Assembly (NCBI RefSeq): GCF_001422985.1
Contig: NZ_LMNL01000034.1
Location: 892,112 to 956,111 of the forward strand
Origin: Methylobacterium sp. Leaf117
GTDB taxonomy: Bacteria > Pseudomonadota > Alphaproteobacteria > Rhizobiales > Beijerinckiaceae
Direction of reading: 5' to 3'
DNA: 64,000 nucleotides
A program made the position numbers and the translations under genes. Of this stretch, positions 34,684-44,136 are shown piece after piece. The first letter of the stretch is position 1; every line of letters begins with the position of its first letter. Under the pieces are notes generated by a model that did no database searches, was not told the origin of the DNA, and saw only the letters and a program-made list of their open reading frames with translations.

Positions 34684-35910
34684 ATGACCGAGCCGGCGAA
34701 GACCGCCCTGGCGGAGACCGATCTGGCAAGTGCGGATTCGGCAGGTATGGATTCGGCAGGTGCGGATCTGGCGCCCAAGGCCCTGGCGTTCCGGTTGCGG
34801 CAGCAGGCGATTCTCTCCGATTTCGGCGTGGAGGCCCTGCGCGCCACGGAATTGCTGCCGCTGCTCCAGCGCGCCACCGAACTCTGCGCCGAGGGGATGG
34901 AGGCGCAGTTCTGCAAGGCCCTGGAATACAAGCCGCATCAGGATTGCCTCCTCGTCTGCGCCGGAATCGGCTGGGCGGCGGATGCGGTCGGCACCACCAT
35001 CATCGGGGCGGATCTCGCCTCGCCCGCGGGCTACGCCCTCAAGACGGGCCGTCCCGTGATCTCGAACCACCTCGAGAACGAAACCCGCTTCCGCACTCCG
35101 AAGCTGATGGCCGACCACGGCATCCGCCGGGCCATCAACGTGCTGATCGCCAACCGCGACGGCAATTACGGTGTGCTGGAGGTGGACGACACCCGCGAGG
35201 GCCAGTTCGAGGAGGCGGACATCGCCTTCATGCAGGGCTTCGCCAACCTCGTCGGCGGTGCCATCGAGCGCCAGCGGGCCGAGGCGCGGCTGAAGGCGGC
35301 CCTGGAGCGGCAGGAGCTGCTGTCCCGCGAGATGAGCCACCGGGTCAAGAACAGCCTCGCGGTGGTGGCGGGTTTCCTCGGGCTCCAGGCCCGCGGCTCC
35401 GACAATGCCGACGTGAAGAACGCCCTGGCCGATGCCCGGACCCGCGTCGAGGCGGTAGCCCAGGTCCACGATCAGCTCTGGCGCCAGCCGAGCCTGGAGG
35501 CGATCGACGTCGCGGGCTTCCTCGAAGCGCTCTGCGCCAAGCTGCAGGAGAGCGCCCCGCGCCATCGCCTGGTCTGTCGCGCCGCCCGGATCAACATTCC
35601 CGCCGATCTCGCGATCCCGCTCGGGCTCTTCGTCAATGAGCTCGTCACGAACGCGATCAAGTATGCCTACCCGGATGGCGAGGGCGAGATTCGGGTAGAG
35701 GCCCGGCCCGACGCGGCCGGCACCCTGATCCTCGCCGTCGAGGACGACGGCGCCGGGCTGCCGGAGGGGTTCGATCCGGCGGCCGCGCGCAGCGCCAGCC
35801 TCGGCATGCGCATCATCAACAGTCTGGCCCGCCAGCTGGGTGGCACCCTCGCGGTCGCCCCCGACGTGCAGGGCGCGCATTTCTCCCTCCGGATGGCGCC
35901 CCTGGCCTGA
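34684..35910 (+). CDS. GAF-domain sensor histidine kinase (HisKA_2 family)
   Basis: A 408-residue soluble kinase. A short Ala/Asp-rich N-terminus, partly made of a 15-bp repeat, precedes a GAF sensor domain (residues about 45-190; LRATELLPLLQRATELCAEG, GVLEVDDTREGQFEEADIAF). The HisKA_2 dimerisation motif has His219 in LSREMSHRVKNSLAVV. The HATPase_c domain follows (FVNELVTNAIKYAYPDGEG, VEDDGAGLPEGF, LGMRIINSLARQLGG). This kinase class often signals to PhyR-type or single-domain regulators in the alphaproteobacterial general stress response. No partner regulator is adjacent. The ATG 34684 start fits; the open frame runs 90 bp further upstream. Confidence 0.88.
   Translation: MTEPAKTALAETDLASADSAGMDSAGADLAPKALAFRLRQQAILSDFGVEALRATELLPLLQRATELCAEGMEAQFCKALEYKPHQDCLLVCAGIGWAADAVGTTIIGADLASPAGYALKTGRPVISNHLENETRFRTPKLMADHGIRRAINVLIANRDGNYGVLEVDDTREGQFEEADIAFMQGFANLVGGAIERQRAEARLKAALERQELLSREMSHRVKNSLAVVAGFLGLQARGSDNADVKNALADARTRVEAVAQVHDQLWRQPSLEAIDVAGFLEALCAKLQESAPRHRLVCRAARINIPADLAIPLGLFVNELVTNAIKYAYPDGEGEIRVEARPDAAGTLILAVEDDGAGLPEGFDPAAARSASLGMRIINSLARQLGGTLAVAPDVQGAHFSLRMAPLA
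34720..34773 (+). repeat. 15-bp tandem repeat in the kinase N-terminus
   Basis: About 3.6 copies of GATTCGGCAGGTGCG with variants, in frame, encoding DLASA-DSAGM-DSAGA-DLA ahead of the GAF domain. Confidence 0.75.
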
Positions 35911-35938
35911 GCTTGCCGCGGGAAATCGGTCTTGGGTT

Positions 35939-37483
35939 TCAGGTCTCGGCCCTGGGCGTCGCGTTCAGCTCGGCCCAGTCGAACTCCTCCTCCAGCACAT
36001 AATAGGCGTCGTCGCCGATCTCGCCGGTGCGGCGCAGGGCCAGAACCCGGTCGCGGGCGGCCTCGATGGCGCGGCGTCGGGCGGCATCGGCCGGCAGGGC
36101 TTCGGCGGCGAAGCCCGTATCGCGCGCCTCGGCCTGCTCCAGCGCGATGCGGAACTCCTCGCACAGAGCCCGCGAGGGCGCATCCTCCGCATCCTCCAGG
36201 GTCTTCAGGGCGGCCCGGAAGGCCTCCGTGCGGCCGTGCCCGACCTCGCGGCCGACGGGATCGTTGTCCTCGAGCCCGAGGCGGCCGAGCAGGAGACGCA
36301 GGGTCAGGCCCTGGATCGTCAGGGTGCCGATGATCACGCAGAAGGCGGTCAGCACGATCAGGTCGCGATAGGGGAAGGCCGGCGCGCCCTCGGGCAGGGC
36401 CAGCGCCGTCGCGATGGTGACGATGCCGCGCATGCCCGCCCAGGACACGGCGATCCCGGCCGAGAGGCCGCGGTCGCGGGTCTCGGCCTCGTCGGCACCG
36501 AGACGGGCGAGATGGGCCGCTGGCAGGACCCAGGCCAGGCGGACAACCACAACCGTGAGGAACACCGCCGCACCGACCAGGGCATAGGAGATCTGCTGCG
36601 CCCGGGTCAGGCGTTCGAGGATCGGCCCGATCTGCAGTCCGATCAGCACGAAGGCGAGGACGTTGAGCACGAACACGGCCGTGTCCCAGACCGCGTACGA
36701 GACGATGCGGGTGCGCGGCGGGGTGCGGCCGGGCGCGATCCGGGCGGCCGTGATCGCGAAGGTGACCACCGTGAGCACGCCGGAGAGATGGAAGGCCTCC
36801 GCGCCCATCCAGATCGCGAAGGCGGCCACGAATTGCAGCACGATGATGCTCGGCGTGTCGGCAACCGGGCGCATGGCGGCACTGTAGATCAGCGCCAGCA
36901 CCGGGCCGATGACGAGGCTGCCGAGGATCTCGCCGATGAGGATCGGCACCGTCTCCGTCAGCGAGAAGCTGCCGGTGACGGCCGCCATGACGCCGAGCCG
37001 GTAGATCAGCAGCGAGCCGGCGTCGTTGAGCAGGCTCTCGCCGCGCAGGATCGTGGTGAGGCGGTGCGGCAGGGAGACCTGGCGCAGCACCGAGAGAGCC
37101 GCCACCGCGTCCGGCGGCGCCACCACCGCGCCGAGCACGATGCAGGCGGCCCAGGGCATGTCGGGCACAAGCCCCTTCACCACCACGGCCACGGCCGCCG
37201 TCGTCGCCACCACGGCTCCGAAGGCGAGGCCGGCGATCGGCCGCCAGTGGGTGCGCAGGTCCCGGACCGACGTGTCGTAGCCGGCATCCAGCAGGACGGG
37301 AGCGAGGAACAGGGCCAAAGCCAGTTCCGGATCGAGCACGAGGTTCGGCACCGCCGGAACGAAGGCGAGGCCAATTCCGCCGAGTGCCAGGAACACCGGG
37401 TAGGGGGCACCCAGCCGGCGGGCGAGGCCCGCCAGGAGCACGGCGCCGAACAGGACGCCGACGATCCACTCGAAAATCATCAT
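35939..37483 (-). CDS. Na+/H+ antiporter, CPA1 (NhaP-like) family
   Basis: A 514-residue inner-membrane antiporter for Na+ (or K+)/H+ exchange. About 12 helices span residues 1-410, with family motifs LFLAPVLLDAGYDTSVRDLR, VVAPPDAVAALSVLRQV, GESLLNDAGSLLIYRLG and SWAGMRGIVTIATALALP. A C-terminal cytoplasmic helical region of about 100 residues is rich in charged residues. The ATG at 37483 is followed by a second ATG. It converges with the histidine kinase gene (28 bp between stops). Confidence 0.92.
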   Translation of the reverse strand: MMIFEWIVGVLFGAVLLAGLARRLGAPYPVFLALGGIGLAFVPAVPNLVLDPELALALFLAPVLLDAGYDTSVRDLRTHWRPIAGLAFGAVVATTAAVAVVVKGLVPDMPWAACIVLGAVVAPPDAVAALSVLRQVSLPHRLTTILRGESLLNDAGSLLIYRLGVMAAVTGSFSLTETVPILIGEILGSLVIGPVLALIYSAAMRPVADTPSIIVLQFVAAFAIWMGAEAFHLSGVLTVVTFAITAARIAPGRTPPRTRIVSYAVWDTAVFVLNVLAFVLIGLQIGPILERLTRAQQISYALVGAAVFLTVVVVRLAWVLPAAHLARLGADEAETRDRGLSAGIAVSWAGMRGIVTIATALALPEGAPAFPYRDLIVLTAFCVIIGTLTIQGLTLRLLLGRLGLEDNDPVGREVGHGRTEAFRAALKTLEDAEDAPSRALCEEFRIALEQAEARDTGFAAEALPADAARRRAIEAARDRVLALRRTGEIGDDAYYVLEEEFDWAELNATPRAET

Positions 37484-37549
37484 ACTGTGGGGAACACATC
37501 ATTACGGCGCCGGGATCACGCATCCGGGCACGAAAACGTCACGCGCGGC

Positions 37550-38059
37550 TCAGCCCTGCGCGAGGACCACCGCCAGATCCGGCTTGTGGTTCAGGGTCTG
37601 GAACACGACGCAGTAGCGCTCGGTCAGCTTGAGCAACTGGTCGAGTTTGTCCTGGGGGGCGTCGGTGTCGAGGGCGAAGGCGAGCCGGATCGCCCGGAAG
37701 CCCACGGGCGCCTCCCGGTCGACCCCCAGGGTGCCGCGGAAGTCGAGGTCGCCCTCGGCGCTGACGGTGCCGGATCGAAGCTCCACGCCGATCGCGGTGG
37801 CCACCGCCTTCAGGGTGACGCCGGCGCAGGCCACCAGCGCCTCCAGCAGCATGTCCCCGGAGCAGAGTTCGGCGCCGGAACCGCCGGTGGCCGGGTGCAG
37901 GCCCGCCACCGCGAGGGCGCGTCCGGTCTCGACCTTGCAGGCGATCGACGTATCGTCGAGGCTGCCGCGGGCGCGCAGGGTGACGACGGCGGAACCGGGG
38001 GCGTTGCGGTAGCGGTCCTTGATCGGGGCCTGGAGCGAGCGCAGGGTATCGGCGTCCAT
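37550..38059 (-). CDS. OsmC family protein
   Basis: A 169-residue OsmC/Ohr-fold protein. Family members reduce organic hydroperoxides with two cysteines. Both are present: ELCSGDMLLEALVACAGVTL. Other conserved parts are FRAIRLAFALDTDAP and LTERYCVVFQTL, which carries an extra Cys. ATG 38059 is the only good start. It is 67 bp upstream of the antiporter on the same strand. Confidence 0.9.
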   Translation of the reverse strand: MDADTLRSLQAPIKDRYRNAPGSAVVTLRARGSLDDTSIACKVETGRALAVAGLHPATGGSGAELCSGDMLLEALVACAGVTLKAVATAIGVELRSGTVSAEGDLDFRGTLGVDREAPVGFRAIRLAFALDTDAPQDKLDQLLKLTERYCVVFQTLNHKPDLAVVLAQG

Positions 38060-38286
38060 GGGCGTATCCTCTCTCCCGTCCGGTGTTTCTCCCGTCCGGT
38101 GTTGGTTCCGTCCCGGATGCGCGTCGGGCTCCGGGGTTCTTCTTCACCGGGGATAGGTAGGGCGCGCGTTGCGGCGCGGCGAATGCAGCGGTGCCCGAAC
38201 GAACCTCGCTCGCGCGGGCGGGATGCCCTATCTCAGGGGCTCCGGCGGGTGTCCGCACCCCCGGCCCGACCCTGTCAGGAGAGTTC

Positions 38287-39162
38287 ATGCGTCGTTCCAG
38301 CGTGAGTGCAGAAGCCGTGATGGCGCGCGTCGCGAGTCCCGGTCTCGCGGCCGGCCTTGTCCTGTTCGCCACTGCGGCGGGGGCCGCCTCGCCGATCACC
38401 CTCGCCAATCACCGCGCCGTCTACGATCTCTCGCTCGCCGAGAGCAGCGGCACCCGGGCGGTGGAGAGCGCGCGCGGGCGCATCGTCATCGAATTCACCG
38501 GTGATGCCTGCAAGGGCTACACGATGCAGACCCGGCAGGTGACGGTGCTGGAGAGCGGCGAGACCGGCAGCCGGACCTCCGATCTGCGCAACACCACCTT
38601 CGAGAGCGGGGATGGCCACAGCTACCGCTTCAAGACCAGCACGGTGCTCAACGGAACGCCGGGCCAGACCGTGGATGGCACCGCTGAATCGACGCCTGAC
38701 AGCCTGAAGGTGAAGCTCAAGGAACCCAAGCGCGACCAGTTCCAGGACTCCGGCGAGGTCCTGTTTCCCACGTTGCACATGCGCCGTCTGATCCAGGCCG
38801 GGCGCGACGGGCAGACCACCGTCTCGGTCAAGGTCTTCGACGGCTCCGATGACGGGCGCAAGGTCTACGACACCCTCGCGGTCATCGGCCGGCCGGGTCT
38901 GGCCCCGGCGGCCACCGACAAGGCGGCGGAGCGCGACAAGCCGCTCAAGGACGGTCCCATGGCAGCCCTGCCCCACTGGCCCGTGACCCTGAGCTATTAT
39001 GTTCCGGGCCAGGGCGAGCGCACGCCGATCTACGTCCTCAACTTCGATCTCTACGAGAACGGTGTCAGTGGCGCGCTGCGCCTCAACTATGGCGAGTTCG
39101 CCGTGGTCGGAGACCTGACGCGCCTCGACACCCTGCCGTCCAGCACCGATTGCCAGCGCTGA
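38287..39162 (+). CDS. eipB: Cell envelope integrity protein EipB (DUF1849)
   Basis: A 291-residue periplasmic beta-spiral protein. In Brucella, EipB supports envelope integrity and virulence. It has a signal peptide (GLAAGLVLFATAAGAAS) and a mature start LANHRAVYDLSLAESSGTRA. One Cys is in GDACKGYTMQTRQ and one at the end (STDCQR), matching the conserved long-range disulfide of the family. AGGAGAG precedes ATG 38287, which rules out the longer frame. Confidence 0.92.
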   Translation: MRRSSVSAEAVMARVASPGLAAGLVLFATAAGAASPITLANHRAVYDLSLAESSGTRAVESARGRIVIEFTGDACKGYTMQTRQVTVLESGETGSRTSDLRNTTFESGDGHSYRFKTSTVLNGTPGQTVDGTAESTPDSLKVKLKEPKRDQFQDSGEVLFPTLHMRRLIQAGRDGQTTVSVKVFDGSDDGRKVYDTLAVIGRPGLAPAATDKAAERDKPLKDGPMAALPHWPVTLSYYVPGQGERTPIYVLNFDLYENGVSGALRLNYGEFAVVGDLTRLDTLPSSTDCQR

Positions 39163-39405
39163 GGCGGGGCGGATCGTCCGGTAGAGCCCGTCTCCAGGGT
39201 GCGGGCCAACGCTTGCGGAGCAAGGCTCGTAGGCGAAGGGTCGCGGGTCGCCTGCTCTTGCACCGGTTCGCGCTTGGCCCGCGGGGCTGCCGCGACGGTC
39301 CTGATTTCCTCTGCAAGAAACCGTTATTCCGTCAAATTCTCAGCGTTGCCGTAAAGGTTTATCGGATGGCGGGTGTCTTAGTGATCCTGCAACCGCAGGA
39401 CGGTC
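39163..39405. other. Spacer between eipB and the PilZ gene with inverted repeat
   Basis: 243 bp. GCGGGCCAA (39201-39209) pairs with TTGGCCCGC (39274-39282), enclosing a small hairpin CTTGC-GGA-GCAAG. From about 39300 the DNA is more AT-rich and probably holds the promoter of the PilZ gene. Confidence 0.4.
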
Positions 39406-39981
39406 ATGGGCGAAGCTATCACATCATCATCGACACGTCTGATCCTGCCCGCCCTCTGTTGGAACCGTCAGCGCTCGGATTTTTACGCGGTCACGGCCGA
39501 CGTGTCGGTGCTCGGCCTGCGTTTTCGCTCCTCGGTCGTGCCGGATCCGGGTGAAACCCTGTCGTGCAGCATTCGCCACGCGGGCTCCCTCGAAGCCCAG
39601 GTCATCGAATGCGGCAAGGAGCACTTCGTGACCCGGGTGCTCCGGGCCGAGGCACCGCTCCCGGTTATCGTTCGACGGCTTCTTGAGCTCGCCGCCGACC
39701 AGAACGGTGACGACGTGCCCCAGCGCGCGCATCCGCGTTTCGTGCCCGATCATCCGGACATCCTCGTGACCATGGCGTGCGGCACGCAGATCCCCGGTCG
39801 CCTGATCAACGTCTCGGCCTCGGGCGCTGCCGTGAGGATCGACGTTCCCCTGGAGCCGGGCACGCAGATCACGCTCGGCCGGACGCCTGCGACGGTCGCC
39901 CGCTGCTTCGGAGAGGGCATCGGTGCGGCGTTCCTGCAGCCGCTGCCGGCAGCGGAACTCGGCCCCCATATCCTGCTGTGA
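39406..39981 (+). CDS. PilZ domain protein
   Basis: A 191-residue protein with two PilZ-like beta-barrel halves. The N-terminal half (RSDFYAVTADVSVLGLRFRS) looks degenerate. The C-terminal half (RAHPRFVPDHPDILVTMACG, LINVSASGAAVRIDVPL) keeps the D/NxSxxG signature and an upstream Arg. PilZ domains bind c-di-GMP. The RxxxR motif is not perfect here, so binding is uncertain. The next gene encodes a GGDEF-EAL protein, which fits a c-di-GMP context. Confidence 0.78.
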   Translation: MGEAITSSSTRLILPALCWNRQRSDFYAVTADVSVLGLRFRSSVVPDPGETLSCSIRHAGSLEAQVIECGKEHFVTRVLRAEAPLPVIVRRLLELAADQNGDDVPQRAHPRFVPDHPDILVTMACGTQIPGRLINVSASGAAVRIDVPLEPGTQITLGRTPATVARCFGEGIGAAFLQPLPAAELGPHILL

Positions 39982-40298
39982 GCGAGGATGGTCCTGGCTG
40001 GGACTGTCGAAGGCCTCTGTGCTGAACCAAATCAGTTCTCATCTAAGACGGGCACCATTATGGACCAGATAGGGTGGGTCCTGATCTTTGTTGGTGCAAT
40101 CTAGGCGTTGTCAAAGCCCGGACTGTAATTAAGCTTTTATCAAATGATGGGGAATAGCCTTCGGTCTCGCCTTCCCGTTGGAGGCCGGACGATGTGATGT
40201 GCGGACGAAGCACGCATCCGAGGGCCGCCGACCTCCGTTCGGACAGCCCGATCCGGTAAGCCTTCGCTGCCGGCGGATCGCCGAAGATCGTGAGTCTG
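39982..40298. other. Long AT-richer spacer upstream of the GGDEF-EAL gene
   Basis: About 315 bp, noticeably lower in GC than its surroundings at 40020-40160. It contains one copy of GGCTGGGACTGTCGAAGGCC (39996-40015), close to the 15-bp repeat unit at 16931-16997. Probably holds the promoter for the downstream gene; boxes not assigned. Confidence 0.45.
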
Positions 40299-42809
40299 AT
40301 GCCACGCGCGCCTGACCTTTTTCGCGCCAGACCCGTCCTGCCCACCGCACCGCTTGCGGCCTCCGCCGGCGGTCCGCGTTTGCCGGATGTGGCCCGGGGA
40401 CGCTCGGTGAGCGATCGTATCCGATCCCCGGCCCCTGCCGGCGCGGAGCCGGCAGTGAGACCCGCCGTGTTCCGGGGGAGGACCGGCCTTACGAATCGCT
40501 ACGACCTGGAGGCGCGGGCCGGCCATCTCGACGAGGTGCTACAATTCGCTCCTTATCTCGCCCTCACCCATACGGTGATCGCCGGCGCCGTCCTGGTGCT
40601 GTTCTGGAGTGGGACTCACCAGGTCTATCTGACGACCCTGTTCTTCAGCGTCGTCCTCACCGTCACCCTCGCGACGATCGGAGCCTGGCGCTACCGCCTG
40701 CAGCGTCTCAAAGTGGCCGACATCGTCGCCGGACATCGGATCGCCGTCCTGTTCGCGCTGATTCTCGGGCTATCCTGGGGCAGCATGCCGCTGGCCCTCT
40801 TCCCGGCTCCGGGCACCACCGACCGGATCTTCGTGGTGGCTCTCTGCGCCGGCCTGATGGCCACCACCTATACCTTCGGCTCGCTGCCTCACCTCGGCCT
40901 CGTCTATTGCGTTCCGCTCGCCTTGGGGAGTCTCGCAGCCCTGATCCTGGACGGAGCCGTGTCCAGCTGGTGGCTGGCGATGCTGATGGGGATCTATTCG
41001 GTCTTCGTCGCCTTCACCGCCGGGCGGATGGGCCGCCTCTCCGAACAGCGGATCATCGATCGCGTCCGGGTCAGCGAGCAGAACGAGACGATCAGCCTGC
41101 TGCTTCACGATTTCGAGGCGAGCACCAGCGACTGGCTCTGGGAGACCGATGCCGAGGGCCGGCTTCAGCACGTGTCCGAACGCATCGGCGAAGTGGCCGG
41201 GGAGCCGCCGCAACTCCTGCGGGAAACGCCGCTGGAGGCCCTGTTCCTCGGCGTGCGTGATCCACGCCCGATGACTCAGGAGATCGCCGATGTTCTCACC
41301 CTCGTGGCCGAGCGCAGGGCGTTCCGCGAGCGCGTGGTCGAGGTCACGATCGGGGGCCTGACGCGCTGGTGGCGCATCAGCGGCCGTCCCATCCTCGACG
41401 ACGGCGACACCTTCCTGGGATTTCGGGGCGTCGGCTCGGACGTTACGGATACGCATCAGTCGGAAGCACGCATCGCCTACCTGGCGAGCTATGATCCACT
41501 CACGGGCCTTGCCAACCGGACCCTGTTCCAGGACATGGCGGCTCAACTTTGTGCCCGCGCGCGCACCACAGGCGAAGCCTGTGCGCTGCTCTATGTTGAT
41601 CTCGACGGCTTCAAGTTCGTCAACGACACGTTCGGCCATGTCCTCGGCGATACCCTGCTTGCCCAGGTGGGGCAGCGCCTGACCGGGACAGTCGCGCCCG
41701 GGGCGCAGGTCTCACGGCTCGGGGGCGACGAGTTCGCCATCCTCCTCGCCGGCGTGGACGAGGATGCCCTGATCACCCTGGGGAAGCGAATCATCGGGGC
41801 GCTGAGCATGCCCTATACCCTCAATGGCGTTCAGGTGGAGATCGGTGCCAGTATCGGCCTCGCCCAGGCGCCGCGCGATGCGCACAATCCGGAGGGACTG
41901 CTCAGCAAGGCCGATCTCGCGCTCTACCGCGCCAAGGCCACGGGGCGGGGCAATGTCTGCGTGTTCTCGACCGACCTGGAAGCCTCGATGCGCCGGCGGC
42001 ACGAGATCGAGGTGGATCTCAAGCGCGCGGTGGCCCAAGGCGAGTTCACCCTGCACTACCAGCCGCTCGTCAGCCTCGATGGCGGCCGGATTCACACCTT
42101 CGAGGCCCTGCTGCGCTGGACGCGCAGCTCCGGCGAGTCGGTATCGCCGGCCGATTTTCTTCCCGTCGCCGAAGCCTCGGGCCTGATCAGCCAGATCGGC
42201 CGCTGGGTTCTGATGCAGGCCTGCCGGGAGGCTGCTCACTGGCCGGAGGACATCCGGCTCGCGGTCAACCTCTCGCCGATCCAGTTCCGGAACGGCGACC
42301 TCATCGCGGAGGTGAGACAGGCGCTCGAAGCGAGCGGGTTGCCACCGAAGCGCCTGGAGATCGAGGTTACCGAGTCCGTGTTCTTCGAGATGAACGCAAC
42401 CACCATCGCCAATCTGAACGCCCTGCGCGCCCTCGATATCCGCGTGGCGCTCGACGATTTCGGCACCGGCTACTCGTCGTTGAGCTATCTGATCCGGTTC
42501 CCCGTCGACAAGATCAAGATCGATCGCTCCTTCATCAAGGACATGGACAGCCGGCCCGAATGTCTGGCGATCATCGAAGCGATCCTCGCGCTTGCGCGCA
42601 AGCTCTCGATCACCGTCACCGCCGAGGGGGTCGAGACGGCGGAGCAGGCGCAGATGCTGAAGGCGAGCGGCTGCGACGACATCCAGGGCTTCCTCTTCAG
42701 TCGCGCCCGGCCGGCGGCCGAAATCCCGCACCTCATCACCGCCCTGCCGATGCGGTTCTGCGAGGTCTTCCCGCGCCTTCCGGTGCCGTTCCAGCGTGCC
42801 GTCGCGTGA
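40299..42809 (+). CDS. Membrane-anchored PAS-GGDEF-EAL protein (c-di-GMP turnover)
   Basis: An 836-residue inner-membrane signalling protein. The Arg/Pro-rich N-terminus is followed by about six membrane helices (residues about 80-245), including YLALTHTVIAGAVLVLFW and VLFALILGLSWGSMPLALF. A PAS-like domain follows (DWLWETDAEGRLQHVSERIG), then GGDEF with SRLGGDEFAILL intact (diguanylate cyclase) and EAL with FEALLRW, ALDDFGTGYSSLSYL and KIDRSFIKDM (phosphodiesterase). Both catalytic cores look complete. The net activity cannot be predicted. I use ATG 40299 with GTGAG just upstream; GTG 40290 is an alternative. Confidence 0.92.
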   Translation: MPRAPDLFRARPVLPTAPLAASAGGPRLPDVARGRSVSDRIRSPAPAGAEPAVRPAVFRGRTGLTNRYDLEARAGHLDEVLQFAPYLALTHTVIAGAVLVLFWSGTHQVYLTTLFFSVVLTVTLATIGAWRYRLQRLKVADIVAGHRIAVLFALILGLSWGSMPLALFPAPGTTDRIFVVALCAGLMATTYTFGSLPHLGLVYCVPLALGSLAALILDGAVSSWWLAMLMGIYSVFVAFTAGRMGRLSEQRIIDRVRVSEQNETISLLLHDFEASTSDWLWETDAEGRLQHVSERIGEVAGEPPQLLRETPLEALFLGVRDPRPMTQEIADVLTLVAERRAFRERVVEVTIGGLTRWWRISGRPILDDGDTFLGFRGVGSDVTDTHQSEARIAYLASYDPLTGLANRTLFQDMAAQLCARARTTGEACALLYVDLDGFKFVNDTFGHVLGDTLLAQVGQRLTGTVAPGAQVSRLGGDEFAILLAGVDEDALITLGKRIIGALSMPYTLNGVQVEIGASIGLAQAPRDAHNPEGLLSKADLALYRAKATGRGNVCVFSTDLEASMRRRHEIEVDLKRAVAQGEFTLHYQPLVSLDGGRIHTFEALLRWTRSSGESVSPADFLPVAEASGLISQIGRWVLMQACREAAHWPEDIRLAVNLSPIQFRNGDLIAEVRQALEASGLPPKRLEIEVTESVFFEMNATTIANLNALRALDIRVALDDFGTGYSSLSYLIRFPVDKIKIDRSFIKDMDSRPECLAIIEAILALARKLSITVTAEGVETAEQAQMLKASGCDDIQGFLFSRARPAAEIPHLITALPMRFCEVFPRLPVPFQRAVA

Positions 42810-42831
42810 CGGGCACTCGCTTGAGCCGCGC

Positions 42832-44136
42832 CTATCTCCGCACGGCGTCGGCGACGGCCTCGGCCGTCCGCATGCCCTCGGCATAGGCGCCTCCCGCCGT
42901 GCCCCATTGCAGGCGCGACAGAGCCTCGCCGGCGAACCACACCCGGTCGGCCACGGGCGCCTGCAGCAGCGCCCGTGCGCCGGCATGGCCCGGCGGCACC
43001 ACCGCCCAGGAGCCGCGCGCCCAGGGATCGTGACGCCACTCGCTCACGGCCGGGATGGTCAGGTCGTGCAGGGCGCGAGCGCCGAAATGCGCCATCAAGG
43101 TCGCGCGCACCAGCCTGCGGACGCCATCCGGCCCGGCCCGGCGCGCGTCGAGGGCGGCGGCCATGGGCGCGTCGAGTTCGAAGAAGTGGAACGGCGTGCC
43201 GTCGATGCGGGTGAGAAGGCCTGGACTGGCCTCGCGTCCGCCGACAAGGGATGCGAGCCGGTCCGCCCCCCGGAACGGACAGGACGGCCAGTGCAGCACC
43301 GCGTGCTCGTAGATGCCGGTGGTGAAGCCCGCGATCGCGTTCGCGACCTCCGGAGGGAGTGCCGGGGTGAAGAGCGGGGCCGCCCGCAGCACCATGGTGG
43401 GAATCGTGACGATGACGGCCTTCGCCGTGACGGGCCCGGACCCCGTCTCCACCCGCACGCCCGGGCCGGACCAGTCGATGCCAGTCACCGGTGTCTCCAG
43501 GGCGACCGGCAGCCCGTTCGCAAGGCGGGCGAGATAGCCGCCGTAGCCGCCGGCGATGAAGTGGTTGTCGCCGTACTCCATGCTGGGGAAGTCCTGGAGC
43601 GAGACGCGGCTCAGCGCTTGTCCGGAGACGAGGCCGTGGACCCGCTCCACCCGCCGGCCCCAGGGCCCGAGCCCGGGCGGCAGGGCGGTGGCGGCCGGCC
43701 GGTCCGGCTCCTGCCAGGCGGCCTGGGTGCTCATGGCCCGGTCGGCCACCGCGAAGGCCCGGCCGAGCGCCGCTGCCTCGGCCGGGCGCCCGCGTCGGCG
43801 CCCGACCCAGAGATGGCTCGCCTGCGCGGCCACCCGCAGGGGCTCGCCCCGTGCGGTCCCGAGCTGCACCAGCGGGTTGATCGGTCCCGCATGCAGCCAG
43901 TGCCCTCCGAGATCGACCGCGTGCCCCCGCAGCGGCACGGTGAGCAGCCGGCCGCCGACCCGGTCTCGCGCCTCCAGCACCGCCACCGAAACCCCGCGCG
44001 CCAGCAGGCTCCGGGCCGCCGCGACGCCGGCGGCTCCCGCGCCGATGACGATCACCTCCGGGTCCTGTGGCAGGGGCGCCAGGCGCGGGGCGAGGCTCGG
44101 GCGGCGACCTTCATGCGCGGGGCGTGACGTCCTCAT
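42832..44136 (-). CDS. Flavin-containing amine oxidase family protein
   Basis: A 434-residue FAD enzyme of the monoamine/polyamine oxidase family. The dinucleotide motif is EVIVIGAGAAGVAAARSLL, followed by LEARDRVGGRLLTV and the substrate-side region VDLGGHWLHAGPINPL. The C-terminal FAD motif is VWFAGEALSRLQWGTAGGAY. The substrate is unknown. There is no signal peptide at ATG 44136. The long open frame upstream overlaps the opposite-strand region and lacks homology. It is divergent from the EI24-like gene (about 206 bp). Confidence 0.87.
   Translation of the reverse strand: MRTSRPAHEGRRPSLAPRLAPLPQDPEVIVIGAGAAGVAAARSLLARGVSVAVLEARDRVGGRLLTVPLRGHAVDLGGHWLHAGPINPLVQLGTARGEPLRVAAQASHLWVGRRRGRPAEAAALGRAFAVADRAMSTQAAWQEPDRPAATALPPGLGPWGRRVERVHGLVSGQALSRVSLQDFPSMEYGDNHFIAGGYGGYLARLANGLPVALETPVTGIDWSGPGVRVETGSGPVTAKAVIVTIPTMVLRAAPLFTPALPPEVANAIAGFTTGIYEHAVLHWPSCPFRGADRLASLVGGREASPGLLTRIDGTPFHFFELDAPMAAALDARRAGPDGVRRLVRATLMAHFGARALHDLTIPAVSEWRHDPWARGSWAVVPPGHAGARALLQAPVADRVWFAGEALSRLQWGTAGGAYAEGMRTAEAVADAVRR

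Noticed and set aside
35840-38305. A long plus-strand frame opposite the antiporter and osmC genes
   Set aside because: The product is His/Gly/Arg/Asp-rich with no recognisable domains. Both opposite-strand genes have clear family motifs.
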